This document shows positions 32,990 through 44,700 of a DNA stretch of 64,000 bases, one piece after another; positions within the stretch are counted from its first letter, which is position 1; every line of letters begins with the position of its first letter. The notes under the pieces are model-generated. The model worked only from the letters and a program-made list of their open reading frames with translations, was not told the origin of the DNA and made no database searches. A program made the position numbers and the translations under genes. This stretch comes from Marisa cornuarietis (lineage: Eukaryota > Mollusca > Gastropoda > Architaenioglossa > Ampullariidae). The stretch is taken from contig SMMW01000149.1 in assembly GCA_004794655.1 (NCBI GenBank), positions 1,860,001 through 1,924,000 of the forward strand, given 5' to 3'.

Positions 32990-35524
32990 ATTGCATAATG
33001 ATTCACTTCTCATTGTTTCTTTTGTATGCCTTTCTTGGTGTCTCTTCATCTTTTTTCTGTTGTGTCTTTCTCTTTTCGTCTGTGAGGAATATCAGAGAAC
33101 ATAACCACTGTGCATGGCGATCCAAATCACAAAGCAAGTGGTTTCCCTCACCTTGGCTTTGGATGAGTGCCTGACTACATCATTAACATGGCAATAATAG
33201 TTTATAAATAGAGTGGGGAGATGCGCGTGCTTGTGCCTGGCGATTACACTTTAAACCTATGCAAGTCAACACCGTTTGTCCGATCCTAATAAGATTTGGT
33301 ATGACTATTCCTATTGACTCTGGGTCGGTTATAGACATTCCTGGTCGGTGTACTAGCTTCGGAGCATGTTAAGTTTGATTATTATTATTATCATCTCCAT
33401 TCTAAGATGTTGCTGGTAGCTCCCCGTGAACAATACTAAGCAGAAGAAATTGTCCCATACCTATTCTCACGCAGAACAAACAAGGACAAGATCGTAATTT
33501 GAGGCAGTAACGATGAGAAATAGAATCAGAGAGTGAGACAGGGATGGAACAAAGTAGCACATGAAGAGAGCGAGTAAGCAAGCGATTATTGTGGCGGATG
33601 AACACGAGCTATCAACCTGTCAAGTAAGTGAAGGGGCATCAAGCGTACGAGTGCTTCACTATGTAGCTATACTGATGCCGCGCATGAATACGATAGATTG
33701 AAAGTTGATAATAACATCACAGCTGTAAATGTTAGCGGGAGAAGGCACATCCTGGCGATACCCGGTAGCCGGGTAGTTCTAATTAACGTAACGTCTAATT
33801 AATCACACAAATACAGTTACGCAGGCGCAACAACCAGTATAACACTCCTTTACAAAACTATACTCATTCAGACAATAACAGGTACATAGCGATGCCCATG
33901 ATCCCAGAGGCTGAGTTATCTTGCATGACTTCTGTAACCAGTATTGGTGTTTACAGAGTTGCACTTGAGATAACTCTACTGTTTATGCAGTTTCCTCTCC
34001 TGTCACTGCCACAGATTAGATCCTTTATGTGAGGGAGGGAGTGACACAGGCTTGCAGTGTTGATAAAGCACTGATCACCATATAAATCGTCATATGGTCT
34101 AATAAAAATTACTACGACGACCTTTCAATAACCTCAGACACGTGGTGAGTGCTGTAAAAGATATCATACGGGTGACACTGGCACTTTGCATCATTTTTGA
34201 TCCCTCCCCACCCCACAAACACAAATGTCGCGGCCCTGAAAGATAAGATTAAACAATATGGAACATTTTGAATGTGACAAAACAGTTGCTATGACTGAAA
34301 AACAAAATTTTCACACTCAAAAATAAAATAATGTGCTACAATCACAATAAAACAATGAGGCTTGCAAGAACTAGAAATTAAGACCTGCTAAAAAAAATAG
34401 CCCCAACACATACTCATCCTACCTTCTCTTGTCATCGTAGGCTGCTAGGATCTGCATGATCACGAAGCAGAGAGGACATGGCACACTGCGTTGACTATGT
34501 GGCCTCACCGACGATTTTCACAAAGAAACTGTTAGGGCGAGATAAAGGTGTCAGGCAGTCTATGGAACTGATGGAAAGTTGATGGGAAGTAGTGTATAGG
34601 TTGCAGGTATGAACAGTCCATAAGAATGGTCAATGTAGAACAAAAAAGCACAGACCAAGAGAAGACTTAGATCCACGGACAAGACAAAGATATAAAGAGA
34701 ACACTCTCCTTGGGCCATTTAGGCGAATAAAAGCACTGAAGCATGAATTATTTCTATCCTTTCTTCAAGCCTGGGTTCTAGTCTGTTTGCTGTTTGTCCC
34801 TCTTCCTAGTTTTCGTTACTCTACAAAAGAGTAGAAAAGTCAGAAAATGAAACCTTCATGAACGGAGGTAAAAGGTCACATGGCAGGTTGTTTTATTTTC
34901 TTACCTCACATTTCGTCGAATGTATCATAACAATATCGATGCAACAATCGACAATAAATACAGAGTGTGGGACACTAAGTAAGCAAATATTTCTCTCTCT
35001 CTCTCTCTCTATCCACTCCACTAAGGGTGTAAAAGAAATTCGCTCCACTCCATTTCAACTTCTTTGTATCATTCTCTTCTCAGGTGTGTTTCTTTTATTG
35101 TACACAATGATTCAATGATTAACTTTCTACAATAGTAGCGAGCCACACACTTGCTAATTTGGATCATTAATCAAATCGCTTGCTATCTTTTAATCAAGCC
35201 TCCGTAGCTTTCCTGACATGGCGCCAACCAGCTTTGATTCCCTTACAAACTGTTGCTAGAAAATCTGATAACATCTTGGTCGTCTGTGGCACCCTCGGTA
35301 ACATTGTATCAGCTCAAGACGCGTTTAAGTGCAACATGTTTTTTTTCCTCTTAACACCGAATCATATCGCCTTAAATAAAAGATGCTGGAGAGATTAATC
35401 TTCTGTATGCGAATGCTATTAAGTTATGGCAGGTGAAGTTTACAAGGACCGCAGATTTCAAGGAGCTGCTTTGAAGTAAGATGATTTTTTTCATGTATTC
35501 CTAGGTGTGTGTTTTATGTATTTT

Positions 35525-35568
<44 letters not shown>

Positions 35569-36020
35569 CTTTGGTGTTTGTGTGCACTCGCTTGCATGTT
35601 GATATGTGTGTATCCCTCTAGTGTGGGTGCAATTTGGGTGTCAAACATGTAAAATAAGTTGAGCTCGCGACAGAATTGTAGGATGAATGAAAAGAAAGGA
35701 GAGAGAAGGAGCATCGTCCAGAGAACTCTGCTGACCACACTTTGTTCATGAATGCATTTAGAGAGACATTCACAAGATTTGAAGGATGTGTACATGTAGT
35801 ATTGAGAAATGGTTACAGATATTTACGTGTGCTGAGCGATGTTTACCAGTAGAAATGACAAATGGCTATATTATTGAAAGATGTTTACGTGTTTTGAGCG
35901 ATGTTTACATGGATTAGCTTACATTAGTGATTTTTACGAATAGTATTGAAAAATGGTTACATGTGCCGAAAGATGCTTTAGCGTGCTGATCGATGTTTAC
36001 AAGTACTGAAAGATTTTTCA
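32990..36020. other. Intergenic, no gene seen
   Basis: Mostly AT-rich unique sequence with a CT tract at about 34993-35010 and a (GT)n tract at 35527-35566. From about 35810 to 36010 there is a loose repeat of a unit resembling GAAAGATGTTTACGTG, ending at the galactosyltransferase start. Small open frames show no recognisable domain. Confidence 0.45.
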
Positions 36021-36024
36021 ATTT

Positions 36025-37272
36025 ATGTTCGAACATTTTTATTCCAGAACGTCTGCCTCCAAGTTCAAGTACTTCAAATTTTCGCTAAACCTCTTCTTCC
36101 TGTTCACCTTCCTTCTTCTCCTGATCTTTGTCCTGATTGACTTCTTGTTTATAAATGGATCTCTCGTTTGGACCAGCGTACGAGGTCCAAGTGACTGGAC
36201 GATGAAAACACCGCAGAATCGATTAAAGGGCGCAGAAGTAATAATAGCGGCAGACGAGAAGGAAAAACAGGAAACGACAACAAACGCGGACGAAGAGCTG
36301 GCGCAAGCTGCTTCTGCCATACCCATCGAGCACGAGGAGGACGATGACTTGAGCAAAAACTCTTACTTCAACATGACCGTCAAGATGAACATCAACTCTC
36401 CGACCTCCCCCATCCCTCGGGTCTTGACGGAGCCCACAGCTCTGTGCGACACGGGTGCGACCACAGCCTCGACGCATCACCCGTTCCTGCTGATGCTGGT
36501 TCTGTCCGGCTACAAAGAGGCGGACGCTGACACCCGTCGCGGCATCAGAGAAACCTACGGCAGTGTGACGCGCGGCAGCACGTGGCCTGGCATGCGGCCT
36601 GGCACCCTAGTCCCTGGTTCCACGGCGCTGGTGTTCCTGCTCGGCCGGCCTTCGTCTAGCGCTGACGTCAGCCGGACGGCCGCTGAGCAGCGTCAGTACG
36701 GGGATCTGCTCGTCGGCGACTTCGTCGACACTTACCGCAATCTGACACTGAAGGTTGTCTTCGGCCTGCGTTGGTCATTCTTGTGGTGCGCGCGCACCCG
36801 CTTCGTGTTGAAGGTGGACCAGGACGTCTTCGTCAACGTCCCGCTGATGGTTCTCTTCCTGCAGGAGCGGGGTGAGTATAACTCAGTGTATGGGTACCCC
36901 TCTTACGAGAGCAAAGTGTTCCGGCAAGGGAAATGGAAAGTAACGAGGGCCATATACCCGCTCAGCAGGTATCCGACGTACATGGTCGGCTCGGCGTACA
37001 TCTTCTCGATGGACGCCGTGGCGAACATCGTCAACGCTTCAAACTATTTCGCGCCAATCCCTGTCGAAGACGTGTTTTTCACCGGGATCCTATCCATAGC
37101 GACAGGGATTCGCAGGATCTCAAGTCCTGCATTCGCTCACGGCGTGGACAAGACCGAACTGTGCGGTCTGAAGTACAAGCGATTCATCACCATGAATATA
37201 AATAAATCCATAGCGTGGCAGCTTATGAAGTACAAAACTTTTAACATGTGTCACAACCTGAGTCGTTATTAA
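36025..37272 (+). CDS. Beta-1,3-galactosyltransferase-like type II membrane enzyme (GT31), 415 aa
   Basis: A single open frame. Residues about 20-42 form one strong membrane segment after a short basic N-terminus, the Golgi type II layout. An acidic stem with one NMT glycosylation site follows. The catalytic part begins near residue 150 and carries GT31 motifs in order: RRGIRETYGSV, FLLGRPSS, DLLVGDFVDTYRNLTLK, FVLKVDQDVFVN (the metal-binding DxD, here DQD), YPTYMVGSAYIFS and VEDVFFTG. It is expected to transfer a UDP-sugar, probably galactose or N-acetylglucosamine, onto a glycan; acceptor specificity cannot be read. A TTTTTATTCCAG stretch just after the chosen ATG could be a splice acceptor at 36049, so the true start may lie in an upstream exon. 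No frame damage. Confidence 0.88.
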   Translation: MFEHFYSRTSASKFKYFKFSLNLFFLFTFLLLLIFVLIDFLFINGSLVWTSVRGPSDWTMKTPQNRLKGAEVIIAADEKEKQETTTNADEELAQAASAIPIEHEEDDDLSKNSYFNMTVKMNINSPTSPIPRVLTEPTALCDTGATTASTHHPFLLMLVLSGYKEADADTRRGIRETYGSVTRGSTWPGMRPGTLVPGSTALVFLLGRPSSSADVSRTAAEQRQYGDLLVGDFVDTYRNLTLKVVFGLRWSFLWCARTRFVLKVDQDVFVNVPLMVLFLQERGEYNSVYGYPSYESKVFRQGKWKVTRAIYPLSRYPTYMVGSAYIFSMDAVANIVNASNYFAPIPVEDVFFTGILSIATGIRRISSPAFAHGVDKTELCGLKYKRFITMNINKSIAWQLMKYKTFNMCHNLSRY

Positions 37273-38809
37273 AAGACCCTCAACCGGGAAAACGTTCTGA
37301 CATTGCCATCATGTAAAAACTTTTCCAAACGTGGTTAAACGTTAGCCCCTGTTTGTCTAAATAATTACGATCCATATCTAGATGCCTCTTAGATTCATTT
37401 AGCAACCGTGAATATTTTTTTTCATAATTTTTTATTTTTCGATGTACTCGACTTTCTGTCCTTTTTCCTTCCCTGTTCTCTTTCTCTAACTCCCCCCGCG
37501 TTATATTAGCGAGGACACACACATACACACACATACATGTACACATATAACACACTCGTGGACACACACACACACACTTTCTCCGCTTTCTCTCTCTCTC
37601 TCTCTCTCACTCACATATATAATCACACACATTCTCTCTCTTACTCACATATGTAATCACACACATTCTCTCTCTCACACACACACAGACACACACACAT
37701 ATACGCATACATTTGTACACGTACTTGGAAACGCGCGCACACACACACGCACATACACACACACACTTTCTGTAACTCACACACGGACACACATAAACAC
37801 CCACTCAGCAAATAATGAATAACATAAAATACTGGCTTACTTTGATCTGCACACACTCTCATGCACGCTCGTGCGGTCGCAGTGGAAGGGCTCTTTCCCT
37901 GTTGTCTGTGCGCACGTCCCGCCAGAGTTAAGACTGTTGATCTGTAGCGTAGAGACAAAAAACTTTTCCTCTTCTTGACCTTCTCTTTCTCTTAATTTTT
38001 CGATTATTCACATTTCCTTAGCTAAATTGTAGACAAGTGTCAGTTCGTGCCTTGCGAATTAATGCCGAGGGACATGTACGAGTTGTTTAAGCATCGGTGC
38101 AGTCAAGACTTTTATTGTCTTTCTCGAGTTCAGTTGCAAATGAAGCACGTGGTCATGAACTGTAAGTGTATACAAGTAGATCCTGCAGAAAGTTTCTCTG
38201 TTTAGCTTAACTAGTAAAATAACAGTAAGTACAGCACATATCAACACAACTTTCATCGACAATCATGATAATTTTCATCATCGTTACCCTCAACATCATC
38301 TTCACTGCTCTGAATATTACACAACGACTTTAATTAATTATTTTAAAACTTTTCCACGTACATGTATATTTTCAATGTATTGTTAATGTTAACTCTTTAA
38401 CCTCCAGCTGTTGTTTCAACTGGAATGTTGTCAGGGTGATACAAATAGAGGTTATTTTGCAGATTGATTATTGTTCCTTTGCTTGAAGTTTCCCAAAACC
38501 ATCGCAAGTAATGTTAATAAATGCTTTAAATATTTTTATGCTTTAAAGTTTGAAAGCATGCATAACTGTGAACGGCATTCTGTGCGTTGCGTAAAATTGC
38601 TTTTGCATTTCGTGTTGGCTGTGGCTGTCCAGAGAAATATTGTATGCGTGCGTGCGTGTGTCCGTGCGTGCGTGTGAGAGAGATAAAAATAGTGAGCAGT
38701 GGGCCTTAAGTAGCTCTGCTTTCCACAGAAACAAGCGAGCACACGACCCTTTAGTATAAGTCACGTGCTGTTACCAGGGGAGGACGCTGTCATGAGATAA
38801 CTGGGACTA
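37273..38809. other. Intergenic with CA/CT-rich tracts
   Basis: Contains degenerate CA and CT microsatellites at about 37510-37800. The antisense open frames there are low-complexity artefacts. No gene or structured RNA recognised. Confidence 0.45.
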
Positions 38810-39140
38810 TTCAATTCAATTCAATTCAACTTTATTATCTCAACAGGGAGAAATTACAAGACGTAGTGAAACAACTGGCTTATACTAAAAACTTGACCAC
38901 GCTCACAACAATAAACAATCAATTCACACACACCGTAAAATTCACACATCACCAAAAACAATCTGCAAAAAGAAAATCACGCACACGCCCACACACTCAC
39001 AGGCCCCTGCATCACTTGTTAAGAAGGGCAACAGACTTATTTATAAAACTATTCTTTGAGCGGGCAGTGGACACTCTTGGAACATAATAACGTCTCTTGG
39101 ACGGAAGAAGGTTATAATACTGTGCCAACACATGTGTGTT
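38810..39140 (-). mobile_element. 3' end of a LINE with pentanucleotide tail
   Basis: On the minus strand, codons ending with the stop at 39014-39012 read QYYNLLPSKRRYYVP, RVSTARSKNSFI and NKSVALLNK. This resembles the C-terminal tail of many CR1/L2-type LINE ORF2 proteins (Arg-rich, then KNSFI and LLN). About 180 nt of 3' UTR follow, ending in a (TTGAA)n tail at 38829-38810. The rest of the element upstream is missing or too degraded to read, a usual 5' truncation. Confidence 0.65.
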
Positions 39141-40370
39141 ATAGGGCTATAGGGTTGGTGTTGCACTTCTGCTTCCTGCACGAGTCGAGTAAACGCGCTG
39201 TTAAACGGACCCTCACGAAGTGGAACGGGTGGCTGTGGGAACGGGGTTAACACAACCGTCATCCTTTGGCGGTGCCAGGCCGTCGGGATGGACAAGGGCC
39301 AGGATTGTCCCACCGCCGTTTGTCTCCCCTGGAATCAGTTGGGCCTGAGAACTGCTGGATGATTACGTCGTTAATTGTAAGATCATGGATTACCTAGCGC
39401 GAGACAATGTCGTTCGATTGCATTGCAACCAAGGCGAACACGTGTTGCGTTACCGGTGGGAGGGGGACAGAGGGGGAGTGCAGTGGGCTGTGGTAAGTCA
39501 AAGGGACCACCTGTGCTAGCTAGCTAGCGATTGGATGTAGCTAGGTAGCAGAATAGTTGCAAGTTAGTATGTTTGACCGATAATGAGTGAGGATGATCTT
39601 CGAGGATGGATTTACAGGTGGAACTTCTTTTAGGATGAGGATGAGAATGGTTTCGCACGTGCGAGGGAAGGTATGACTTCTACGCACGCGGTCAGTTTTC
39701 CCTATTTGCAACCCCCGACAGTTAAGCGGGGTGGAGATCACAGGCGGTCACTACCTTAGCAATCAAACATCTTTTTCACCCGACCAGTTCTTGCTGTTGG
39801 CGTTGAGAAAGCTGAGATGAAACGGTTTGCAAATGAAAATACAATTGAATGTATTCTCCATAAAAGAGAATGCTCGTGTGAAGGGCAACAACGATCGTAG
39901 AGGAAATATTGCAAGAGACATTCGTGTGTAGAGATAAGTGGCGAGTGTGTGTCGACCACGTGTAGTGTGTTGTGTGTGGTAGTTAAGGTAATTAGTGACT
40001 CACGATACTTGGATGGGCGATAGTGAATTGTAAAGGGGAGCCCTAGAAAACAAGCCATACGTGGAATTTTGAAGTAATTGTATCATTTGTCATATTACGA
40101 TTAATTAATCATTTTTATTGTGACATAAATTGCCTTGAGTTCGTTATTGGAAACATTTGGGGGCTCGGAGTCAGATTGGATCATCATTACTAGAAGTTCA
40201 GTGTAAGTGTTTCGTGTACACAATAAAATGTCGGCGCGAGTGGCAGAGATATCGAGAGTGTAATCAGCCCGAGGCGGTGGCGATTACATCTTCGTGTACC
40301 CATTCCTCGAGTTTCACAACATATGCAGTCGTGTTCCTATTCCAGAAGACTGGCCATGACCTTGCGCAAG
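39141..40370. other. Intergenic, no gene seen
   Basis: Unique sequence with no supported coding region. It leads into the tandem duplication that contains exon 1 of the hexosaminidase gene. Confidence 0.4.
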
Positions 40371-40586
40371 CAGTAGCACTCACCCACGCGTCAGCAAATA
40401 ATAATATAAAAAAATCTCGCGACAACACGAGGAGCGCAGCACAACGATGCCTTGCGGCACTGCGTCAACATGGCGGACCTCTGTTAGGTGGCGCTTTTAG
40501 TAACTGCATTCGGTGTACAGTACAGTGGAAAGAGATCATGCTGATAGTGGAGAGGCTTCCTCTAAAGGGACGACGACGACGACGAC

Positions 40587-40680
<94 letters not shown>

Positions 40681-40905
40681 AAACCAATACCATTGAGGAC
40701 TACTTTCTTAATTCTCCTCTTTCTTGTAAATGTCCTGACAAATTCGATTCTATCCTTCTATCAAGCAACCAGCCTGTCTCTCTCATAACTGAAACTTAAC
40801 TGTGGCAGTAGTGCAAGGATATGTCATTTGTCTGCAGTGTCGGTAAATTACGAGGTTTTTATCCAGGCTTTATCGCGATCTCTGTTCGAGTATCTATGTT
40901 GCCTT
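40371..40905 (+). pseudogene. Upstream duplicate of hexosaminidase exon 1, with in-frame stop
   Basis: This unit repeats 40911-41250: the CAGTAGCACTCACCC leader, the exon and part of the following intron. The exon starts with ATG at 40470, but codon 6 is TAG instead of CAG (ATGGCGGACCTCTGTTAG). The donor AAG|GTATGA of the working copy has become AAGGGACGA. A (GAC)n/(GAT)n tract at 40572-40679 has grown just after the exon, whereas the other copy has only a short GATGACGATG. The copy can therefore neither start translation of the enzyme nor splice normally. Confidence 0.75.
40572..40679. repeat. (GAC)n-(GAT)n microsatellite
   Basis: A run of about five GAC units passes into more than 30 ATG/GAT units, placed directly after the broken exon-1 copy. 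The long poly-Met open frame over it is an artefact. Confidence 0.9.
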
Positions 40906-41011
40906 GGTAGCAGTAGCACTCACCCAAACGTCAGCAAAAAATGAAAATTAAAAAAGTCTCGCGACAACACGCGGAGCGCAGCACAACGCAGCCTTGCAGC
41001 ACAGCGTCAAC

Positions 41012-41729
41012 ATGGCGGACCTCTGTCAGGTGGCGCTTTTAGTAGCTGCACTCGGTGTACAGTACAGCGGACAGGAGATCACGTTCATAGCGGAGAGGCT
41101 TCCTCTAAAGGTATGATGACGATGAAACACAACTGTCCAGTACTGTAAGGATATGTAAATTATCTGCAGTAAATCAGTAAGTTACGGGTGTTTTTTTTTT
41201 TAATCCACGTTTTATCGGGATATCTGTTCGGGTATCTGTGTTATTTTGATAAGTCTTATACCCCTACCTCTATCGCCATCCAGCAGTGCAAATGTCCTTT
41301 ACGTGACAACAGGTTGTAGTATCATACATTATATATGCATACGTGAATACGCAGACACAAAGCACAGATATGGTGTGACGTGTTTTCACACACACACACA
41401 CACACACACACCAGACACACACACACACACATGTACATACATACATACATACATACATACATACATACATACATACATACATACATACATACATACATAC
41501 ATACATGACAACTTGCTAGCAGGTAGGTAAACACTGAGGGGATAAAGTAGTTGTCGAAATGTTGTTTTGAAGCTGTTACATATGTTAAGTATGATCGCGT
41601 GTTTTCTTCCTTGTCCGGTCGTCACAATGCGGCCGTGACTCACAGGAAAACATTCCTGAAAAGCACATGATATCTGACCTGCTAGATGTTTTCCGAAAAT
41701 CGCGAACCAGCTGTGTGTGCCTTGCGCGT

Positions 41730-41778
<49 letters not shown>

Positions 41779-44700
41779 CACACGATACTATACGCACCTT
41801 ATTAATGAATGCAAAGAAAATGTCGCAACTAGACTACAGCATTTATTTACTTCAATTATTTTATTTCTGTACTCTCTACTGTGTATTAAACATGTCCTGG
41901 TCGTGGATTAGTCTCTATTCCATCTGTCACATACTGTAAACTATAGAGCATGGTATAACTAACGGAAAATCCGTACAGAGGCTACCGACGAACCTTCGAG
42001 ACAATATCCTCATAAATAAGATACAGGCGGGATTGTTAATCTTTCTTACCCTTGACACACGTTAAAGGCATGCTATAGTGCAAATTTATTTTCAAATAGG
42101 TGGGCAAAGTTAATTATTAATTTTGTGAACAAATTTGAGCCTGGGATGGTGTATATTTCTCACCCTTAATTCCGTTAAAGACGTACATGAGAGAGAAATT
42201 CTTTTCAAATAGTTGGACAGTTTTCTTATTTATTCTCACAATCTAAGCAATCCAACCCTATTTGATGTGCGTAATACAAGAAGATATCAACACGCAAAAA
42301 AAACGAGCTAAAGCAGTTACTTATAAGGGACATCAAGCATAGAACTAAACGCCGTCGATTAAAGGAAAGAAATGTGCTGCTGGCTGCCTTTAAACAAACC
42401 CACAAACGAGGACAAGTAAACATCAAGAGGTGAGTTGCAGGGGAACGTCCGGTAGCGGAGGAGTCGTTCCAAAGTCGTTCGGTCCTGTGATCTGCTACAT
42501 GTGACCAAATCAACCTCGTCTCATTGTACCACCCAACGTTGCCAGGCTGGTATTTAAACATTTTTCACCGATTCTCGATGTTGCTTTTCAAGCGTGTGGG
42601 TCTGCTGTGGTTGTGGGTGTGTAACGTAGGTAGAACCACTTCGGGAACAGCCACAGAAACAAACCGACCTCCTCTAAAGGTGCAATGAAGAGTTCTTTAT
42701 ATGCACTATCCGGGACCCTCTGCAGACATAATGTGGGGCCGTCTACATCTACAGTGCGCGGTCTTATTGTCTTTATGCGTAAAACGAGATAATGACTCCG
42801 TTATCAGGTTTGTCTATATGAGAAGTACTATGAGATTGCCATTTTCCAGTACTTATAAGAATGTCGGTCTGTATGAAAGGTACTGATGAGACTGCCATTT
42901 GCATGTACTTATGAGAATGTCTGTATATGAGAAGTACTAATGAGACTGCCAGTTGCCAGCACCTCTGAGAATGCCAGCTGCATGTACTTATGAGAACACT
43001 GGCTGCATTTTTTCATATGCACGCGATTCAATTTTGATTTCAAATTAAGATGTTTCTCTTTACATACATTTTTTTCAACTTTTTTGTCTCACACTCACCA
43101 AGATTGCATGTTGGTGTACTAATTCTAGAAACTGCCTGCTAAGGCTTCGTGGTTTTAAAGCAAAGTGGAACTGATGATAAATACTAATCAAAGGAAGGCG
43201 TTTGGCCTGCCATCATCCTTTGGCACTTCTGGGGCTTCAACATAATCGTTTTATATATATATATATATATATTGTCGTTTCTAGGAAGGAGCAATATATG
43301 AGAATGCAAGATCATGAGGGACGAAGGGTACGCTTAAATTTTCCGTTGCCGTTGCCGTTGACGCCTTATGCCTTGTTGCCAGGGGAACAAGGACCTCGCA
43401 GACGTACCATGGCCTATGCCGGCGAAGTGGTCGAGGAGCAACACATCTTTCGTTCTTTTGCGCGAGACCCTATCGATGAAGTCAAACATGCCTGGTTGTG
43501 ACATCATCGACAACGCCATCCAGCGATACCGCAACATTGTTGGTGGCTTCGACAAGGCCGCTGATCCACAACAGGGCGGTATCGGGAATTTGATAATTTT
43601 TGTGGAAAATACAACGTGCGAGAAATTTCCTCATCTGAAGATGGATGAGTCGTGTGAGTGTCTCTTACCCTCTCCCCCTCTCGCCCTTTCTCTCTCTCTC
43701 TCGCTTGGTTGCTATCTCAGCCCTTTTCCTTCTTTTGTCAGCTTTGTAAGTTACATTTATTTCTTCTATTATTTGCAAATACTGACCCCATGTTCTTCTT
43801 TTCTTCCTTATTTAAACGTGTTCAATGCTTGAGGTAACATTAGTCTCCTGTCCTGTCGGGGGTTCATGTCAAAGACCCCATTTATCTCGTAACCAGCTTT
43901 ACTGAGAGCACGACGCGAGATCCTCTTGCTCTCATTACTGTGAGGACGGTACCCCCTTTCTCTCACACGTATTATTAAGAACGATGCCCTTCTCGCCTCT
44001 TTACTTCTTATTGTGGGTACGATTCTTCCCATCATCTCCCTCGCTGCCTCTCCTACCCTACGGGTACTCGTTTAAAAGCTCGGGTCAAGTGGAGGGCGCC
44101 CGTTGCGCCATACGGGCATCAAACCGGCTAATGTTGGCGCTTTCGGCCTCTGGCTATATTGCTCGAACCCCTCGGCTCTCTACTGAATACAATACTTCCG
44201 AATGCATAGCTCGTTGAATGTGTTCTCATTTTCATTTGATCTGTTGTTTCATTGTAGTCTTATGAATTTCCTTGTCTTATGTCTCTATTATTTTTTTTAT
44301 TTATTTGCAATGGACAACTAAAAACAAAGGCTCTTCTGCAGATTCATCAAATAAAAAGGTCAACACGTTCAGTTAACGATTCAACTAATAAACATTTAGA
44401 AAATAATGCTTTCTTGTTTTGTTGTGCCGACACTGTGTTCATAAAGCAATGTGACAATGTCTTTACCTTCTTTTAGCTGCATGCAGACATGTTTCTTCTC
44501 TCTTTCCAGACGAGTTAACAGTTTTCCCCAGTAACGTCACGATCATCAGCAGGTCACCGTGGGGCGCACTCAGAGGTACATAGGGACAGCATCGAGGCGA
44601 ACACAACACGCGCGCACATATAATTATTAAAAATGATATATAATAAATATAATGTACATAATGTAGATAACCAGACTTTTATAGCTAAACGGTAGCAATA

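Noticed and set aside
36039..36480. Minus-strand open frames over the galactosyltransferase
   Set aside because: They lie antisense to the strongly supported GT31 frame, with Ser/Val-rich or Arg-rich composition and no domain.
40513..40788. Poly-Met protein frame
   Set aside because: It is a GAT/ATG microsatellite in the dead exon-1 unit.
42040..42225. A two-copy block containing CGTTAAAG and TTTTCAAATAG in a hexosaminidase intron
   Set aside because: Similarity is weak and could be chance in AT-rich DNA, so it is not listed as a feature.
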